NCBI GenBank assembly: GCA_964397665.1
Contig: CAYNJW010000016.1
Span: forward strand, 1 to 11,563
DNA from: CAYNJW01 sp964397665
GTDB lineage: Archaea > Nanobdellota > Nanobdellia > Pacearchaeales > GW2011-AR1
Length of the DNA stretch: 11,563 nt
Direction of reading: 5' to 3'
Shown in pieces: positions 7,626 to 11,563 of this stretch. The notes below the pieces were generated by a model. That model was not told where the DNA came from. It saw only the letters and a list, made by a program, of their open reading frames with translations, and did not search any database. The position numbers and the translations under genes are program-made. Numbering within the stretch: the first letter of the stretch is position 1; each line of letters opens with the position of its first letter.

Positions 7626-9646
7626 AAAAACAAATAATCTTCAGTTTAGTTTTTTTCTTTAGTTTGGTTTTTGTTATGGGTACTACTCCTCAAACAATCT
7701 CTCATGATTACCCTTCTAAATCTACAGTCTTTGATAATCCGATATATTCTCCACCAATAATCTTAAAAATTAATACAGAAAATGAAACAAATTGTTTGTG
7801 GAATCTAGAAAATAAAACTCCTTTTGTTGGAAATTTATTTGAAACAGAAGAAACAAATGGATTTAAGCAAATTTTTTATGAAAAAGACTTAAACGAAGGA
7901 AAAAATAGTATTTTCATAAAATGTGGCAACAATACTAACTCTGTTGAACAAATATCTTTTAATGTTTTAAAAAAAATTTCTGGAGAAATTAAACTTTCTA
8001 AAGAGGACCCATTAAAAGAAGGAGTATACTCTTTAACAATAATAACTTCAAAACCAACTAGTGAAACCCCCTATTTAGAATACAGTTTAGATAATCTTGT
8101 TTACAATCCCCTCCCTCTAGAAAAACAAGGAGACAACTGGAAAACACAACTAATTATAAAACCTAATGCCGGTAAAACCCTTTGCTCATTTAAATTTAGG
8201 GCAAAAGATTCTGAAGGAATTGTTGGAACAAAAATAACTGGAAAAAGCACCTTTTTAATAGACACCTTGTCTCCTGAACCTGTTGAAAATTTTGAAGCAA
8301 TTGGAAAACTTGGAGAAATTAGATTAGAATGGCATTCTGAAGAAAATGACATTAGAGAATATGAGATTTACAAATCAAAAAATCCAGGAGTAGATTTTAT
8401 AGATTACTTTACAAAGACTTCGAAAAGTAGTTATATAGACACAGATGTAGAAAAAGGAGAAAAATATTATTACAAAATTCTTGCAGTAGATAATTCAGAC
8501 AATCATGGAAGATACTCTAAAGAAATATCTGCAACAGCCTTAATTTATAATTCAAAAAATAAAACCGGCCTTGACCAAAGACTTATTGGAAATGTAGATA
8601 ACCTACTCACAACAATAAACTTATTCGAAGGAGACATTGAAACAATAAAAAACGATTTTTCAAGTAAGACTGAAAAAGAAAGAAAAATCTTTAAAGAACT
8701 CAAACTTGAAGAAGAAATCTCTTCAATAACTTCAGAAATAAATTCTCTTAAAAGAGATGTAACAAGATATAAATTACAAACTATAACGGAGATAGAACTA
8801 GATAATAAATTAAAACAAGCAAAATTAAAATTAAATATCTTAAAGAAAAAAATACCTGAAACAGTAACTATTGAAAAAGAATTTGAATTGAAAAGAGAAC
8901 TCTCTTTTGAAAAAGTAAATCAACAAGTTTTAAATTTTGGACAAGAAACTATGTCAAATAAAGAAATTAAAAAAACAATTTCGCAAACTAAAACCTTAAT
9001 CTCTGAAAATAAAGTTAAAATTGAAAGTGAAGCTTATAATCTGAAGATAACTTATCTAGATGGAACAGTTAAAGAAAAAACTTTAATAATAGACAACATC
9101 AAAGGAACACTTGAAAGAGATAGCGAAACTAAAATGATCCTTTCGATTCCGAAAAAAATTGCAGAAAAAGCTTCAGAGATATATTTCACCACAGGGGATG
9201 AAGAAATCGTAAAGGAAGACCCAATTCTTAGTTTTGATTCGGATATTAAAAAAATAGGTTACACAATTAATAAAAAAATAAATCTAAAAAATATTGAAGA
9301 AATAGTTATTTTGCCAATAAAAATTTATACAGAAAATAAACAAACAAAGTTGGTAGGATTTACAATTTTTGGAGATGGAAAAATTGAAGATTTACCTTAT
9401 GAAACTTGGCTAATCCTAATTTTCATAATACTTGGAGCAACATATTACTTTTTAACGAAAAAAAATAATGAAAAAGAAAAAATCACTGAGATAAATGCAC
9501 TTATTAAAAAGGGAAAAATTGAAAAAAAAGAAGGAAAAATTGAAAAATTGAAAAAAACATATGTTGAAATAAAAAAAAGATATGATAGCTTAGAAGAAAA
9601 AGAAAAAGAAAAAATCTTTAAAAAAATAAAAAAATTACATAAATAA
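7622..9646 (+). CDS. FN3 and coiled-coil single-pass membrane protein (674 aa)
   Basis: Residues 1-20 are a signal peptide (MKKQ, Phe/Leu/Val core). Residues 21-214 hold two beta-rich Ig-like domains; C58 and C101 may pair in the first. Residues 217-307 are a fibronectin type III domain: IRLEWHSEENDIREYEIYKS, then YIDTDVEKGEKYYYKILAVD with the typical Tyr/Trp core. Residues about 335-410 are a Lys/Glu-rich heptad-like coiled coil. A region at 440-585 contains more strands, and a membrane helix lies at about 596-612 (WLILIFIILGATYYF). The 62-residue cytoplasmic tail is highly charged and helical, a type of tail I recall from DPANN membrane proteins. It begins with ATGA overlap plus AAGGAG, and its TAA shares a base with the ATG at 9646. 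The extended stalk suggests a display or anchoring role with an intracellular connection. Confidence 0.85.
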   Translation: MKKQIIFSLVFFFSLVFVMGTTPQTISHDYPSKSTVFDNPIYSPPIILKINTENETNCLWNLENKTPFVGNLFETEETNGFKQIFYEKDLNEGKNSIFIKCGNNTNSVEQISFNVLKKISGEIKLSKEDPLKEGVYSLTIITSKPTSETPYLEYSLDNLVYNPLPLEKQGDNWKTQLIIKPNAGKTLCSFKFRAKDSEGIVGTKITGKSTFLIDTLSPEPVENFEAIGKLGEIRLEWHSEENDIREYEIYKSKNPGVDFIDYFTKTSKSSYIDTDVEKGEKYYYKILAVDNSDNHGRYSKEISATALIYNSKNKTGLDQRLIGNVDNLLTTINLFEGDIETIKNDFSSKTEKERKIFKELKLEEEISSITSEINSLKRDVTRYKLQTITEIELDNKLKQAKLKLNILKKKIPETVTIEKEFELKRELSFEKVNQQVLNFGQETMSNKEIKKTISQTKTLISENKVKIESEAYNLKITYLDGTVKEKTLIIDNIKGTLERDSETKMILSIPKKIAEKASEIYFTTGDEEIVKEDPILSFDSDIKKIGYTINKKINLKNIEEIVILPIKIYTENKQTKLVGFTIFGDGKIEDLPYETWLILIFIILGATYYFLTKKNNEKEKITEINALIKKGKIEKKEGKIEKLKKTYVEIKKRYDSLEEKEKEKIFKKIKKLHK

Positions 9647-11559
9647 TGAAAGATTATTCAAGAAGTTCTAAGATGTACAACTTCAAAAAACATCTCAATA
9701 AACACACAATGAAAATATATCTAATCTTTTTTGCAATGATTTTTTTCTTAAACTTTGTTTCTGCTGCACATTATGTTGTTGGATATGTTGAGGATGCTCT
9801 CGACGGAGAACTTGCAAATGGAAAAGTTGTAACTCTTTGGAATCCTGCAAATGGTCAAGGAGACAATGTCACAGACACTATTGGACCAACAGGTAATTCC
9901 GGACAAAACAACATTTATATGATTGATTGTGAAATGCTAACAGCTACTTGTTCTGTTGGAGATATCCTTTCCTTAAAAGTTTTTGAAAATGGAAACCAGT
10001 ATGTTTCTAACATAAAAAATGTCACAATCACACCGGGAGGATATGATGCAGTTGAAAATTTAACTTTGAATAGTCCTCCAGAAGTTAATCTTATCTCACC
10101 TGAAAACAATTCATTTAAAAAAAATCAAATAACTCTTAACTGCTCATTTAAAGATTTAGACAATAACTTGAATAAGATATCTCTTTGGTCAAATTTTTCT
10201 GGAACTTGGGAACTAAACGAAACAAAAACTATTAACTCTGGAGAAACTTGGAAAACTTTTGTAAAAAATCTACAAGACTCAAAATATGAATATAACTGCT
10301 ATGTTGAAGATAGTTTTCTAATAGGAAATTTTGCAAATAAAAATAATTCTTTCACAGTAGACAATCTAAAACCAAATATAACTTCTATTGAAATAAATGC
10401 TACAAATTCTTGTCAAGATGAAACAATAAGAATAAACTGTAGTGCTACAGACGTAAATTTAAAAGAAATTTTAATCCAATCAATAAGTCCTACAAACAAT
10501 TTAACAAATTATACCACTACACTTCTTTCTGGAAATACTTTCTACAGAGATTTAAAATTAACTGAACAAGGTTCTTGGAAATTTAAATGCATAGCAATAG
10601 ATCTTGCAAATAATGAAAATGCTTTGAACTCCTCGATATTTGAATTATTTTCTTCTTCCCCAGAACTAATATTGACTAATGATAATATTTTTATTGATAA
10701 AACTCCTTCATTTGAAAATGAAATAATTAAAATTACTGCAAAAATCCAGAATACTGGGTGTGGGAATTCTGGAAATTTCATAGTAAGTTTATTTGATGAA
10801 AACAAATCAAAAGGTGGAGAAAACTTGTTAAATGAAACAATAACAATTGAGGGTAGAAACACACAAAATGTAACTTTCAATTGGTCTGCAAAAATAGGCA
10901 CTAAAAATCTTTTTGTCTATACAGATCTTACAAATATAATCTCTGAAGAAAATGAAACAAATAACGATGGGAACCTCACCACAAGACTAACTTCTTGGCA
11001 AGAGATTTATGGAAATGCAATCATTGATAAAATAATAGGAAAATCAAGAAATAAAACTCTTGAATTTTGGAAAAATGAAACAAACCTTACAGGAAATATT
11101 TTTGTTACAGACTCTGAACTTTCTATTGATTGGTTAAATTTACAAGCTATCGGAAAAACAAAAACTGGAAGTCCATCAAATAACGACTTTGAAGATATAG
11201 ACACAATGCTTGGAATGAGTTCCTTTGAAGATTCTGTTTATAAAACTTTTAGCACAAATGGAACCCCCAAAAATATTAAAAATTTTACAATCTTTGGAAA
11301 TGAACTCTTAAATGTCCCAGTTATTAATTCGACAGATAATGAGAATTTTTTAACAGGAATTCTGTGGGATAAATCTGATTCAATAAATGATGAATATGAC
11401 TCCTCAGAAAGAGAAGATTTAATCTTTGTTACAGAAACTAATAATCAAAAAATTGGAAAACATGGCACTTATGACTATGAAATAAAAATTCCTGTAAGGC
11501 TAAGAAATTATAACTCTACAGAAAATAGTAAGGTGTATTACTACTACGAACTTAACTAA
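9646..11559 (+). CDS. Secreted CARDB-domain surface protein (637 aa, or 616 from M22)
   Basis: From M22 (ATG 9709) the first 122 residues equal the start of the 396-aa protein, including the signal peptide ending FVSAA. The module at 43-143 is followed by Ig-like domains at 144-238 (PPEVNLISPENNS start) and 243-334. A CARDB domain covers about 338-447 (AKIQNTGCGNSGNFIVSLF ... VTFNWSAKIG ... IISEENETNN), a cell-adhesion-related Ig-like fold. A C-terminal domain at 450-637 (WQEIYGN, TGNIFVTDS, NVPVINST, TGILWD, YDYEIKIPVRLR, YYYYEL) matches a module I recall from Woesearchaeota-type proteins. There is no anchor. The start is ambiguous. The ATG at 9646 overlaps the previous stop as TAATG, in the style of this operon, but adds 21 residues before the signal peptide. 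The 9709 start matches the other copy but has no ribosome binding site or overlapping upstream stop. I give the longer form. Confidence 0.8.
   Translation: MKDYSRSSKMYNFKKHLNKHTMKIYLIFFAMIFFLNFVSAAHYVVGYVEDALDGELANGKVVTLWNPANGQGDNVTDTIGPTGNSGQNNIYMIDCEMLTATCSVGDILSLKVFENGNQYVSNIKNVTITPGGYDAVENLTLNSPPEVNLISPENNSFKKNQITLNCSFKDLDNNLNKISLWSNFSGTWELNETKTINSGETWKTFVKNLQDSKYEYNCYVEDSFLIGNFANKNNSFTVDNLKPNITSIEINATNSCQDETIRINCSATDVNLKEILIQSISPTNNLTNYTTTLLSGNTFYRDLKLTEQGSWKFKCIAIDLANNENALNSSIFELFSSSPELILTNDNIFIDKTPSFENEIIKITAKIQNTGCGNSGNFIVSLFDENKSKGGENLLNETITIEGRNTQNVTFNWSAKIGTKNLFVYTDLTNIISEENETNNDGNLTTRLTSWQEIYGNAIIDKIIGKSRNKTLEFWKNETNLTGNIFVTDSELSIDWLNLQAIGKTKTGSPSNNDFEDIDTMLGMSSFEDSVYKTFSTNGTPKNIKNFTIFGNELLNVPVINSTDNENFLTGILWDKSDSINDEYDSSEREDLIFVTETNNQKIGKHGTYDYEIKIPVRLRNYNSTENSKVYYYYELN
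9676..10075 (+). repeat. 400-bp perfect direct repeat, copy 2
   Basis: Identical to 5192-5591. Here the first 33 bp, which in copy 1 encode the end of the 105-aa protein, are read in another frame as part of the 21-residue N-terminal extension. The right end falls at the junction between the N-terminal module and the first Ig-like domain (Ser143 before PPEVN). The left end ignores gene boundaries, so the copying event acted on DNA and was not simple domain inheritance. Confidence 0.95.
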
Positions 11560-11563
11560 CTAA

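Larger units (their letters stand above)
4753..11559 (+). other. Six-gene regulator plus surface-protein operon
   Basis: Every junction is tight: ATGA overlap at 4911 and 5225, a 1-bp gap at 6416, ATGA at 7622 and TAATG at 9646. No terminator or internal promoter is evident between the genes. One transcript starting near 4753 is the simplest model. The first product is a DNA-binding protein and the other five are exported. Genes beyond 11563 may continue the unit. Confidence 0.7.

Noticed and set aside
8101..8352. Minus-strand frame inside the 674-aa gene
   Set aside because: It lies within the Ig/FN3 region of a well-supported gene and has no independent signals.
5192..10075. Composite transposon or IS-flanked segment
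   Set aside because: The 400-bp repeats encode only surface-protein sequence. There is no transposase, no terminal inverted repeat and no target-site duplication.
10542..11204. Two minus-strand frames inside the CARDB gene
   Set aside because: They oppose conserved domain sequence and have no features of their own.

Overview
The window is AT-rich and fully coding apart from one 228-bp divergent gap. It looks like the genome of a DPANN-type archaeon (Woesearchaeota, Pacearchaeota or a relative). This is an inference. It rests on archaeal TATA-like boxes, an apparently leaderless start, tightly overlapping genes, Asn/Ser/Thr-rich secreted proteins full of N-glycosylation sequons, and surface modules I recognise from that group. 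No rRNA, tRNA or housekeeping gene is present to confirm it.

Layout. Positions 1-4524 are one uninterrupted minus-strand reading frame of 1,508 codons. It has a clear signal peptide and no stop before the window edge: a giant modular surface protein whose C terminus lies outside. Positions 4525-4752 hold the divergent promoters, two adjacent hairpins with the same TAGA loop, and several copies of a TTAGAA-type motif. From 4753 to 11559 a plus-strand operon runs with almost no spacing: a 53-aa AbrB/MazE-like DNA-binding protein, a 105-aa exported protein, a 396-aa secreted protein, a 402-aa membrane-anchored Ig-like protein, a 674-aa FN3/coiled-coil membrane protein, and a 637-aa secreted CARDB protein.

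How the genes fit together. All five products downstream of the regulator are exported. Two have a C-terminal membrane segment with a basic cytoplasmic tail, and three appear fully secreted. The simplest reading is a cell-surface assembly (S-layer, fibre or attachment complex) with anchors and external subunits, led by its own small regulator and divergent from a giant adhesin-like protein. The function is not proven by sequence.

The most striking feature is a 400-bp perfect direct repeat (5192-5591 and 9676-10075). It carries the tail of the 105-aa gene, the signal peptide and the first 122 residues of the 396-aa protein, and places the same secretion and N-terminal module on the CARDB protein. 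Recombination between the copies would delete 4,484 bp and leave an in-frame, correctly coupled gene. A second hidden regularity is an array of four modules of about 86 residues in the giant protein, each centred on a Trp-hydrophobic-acidic core.
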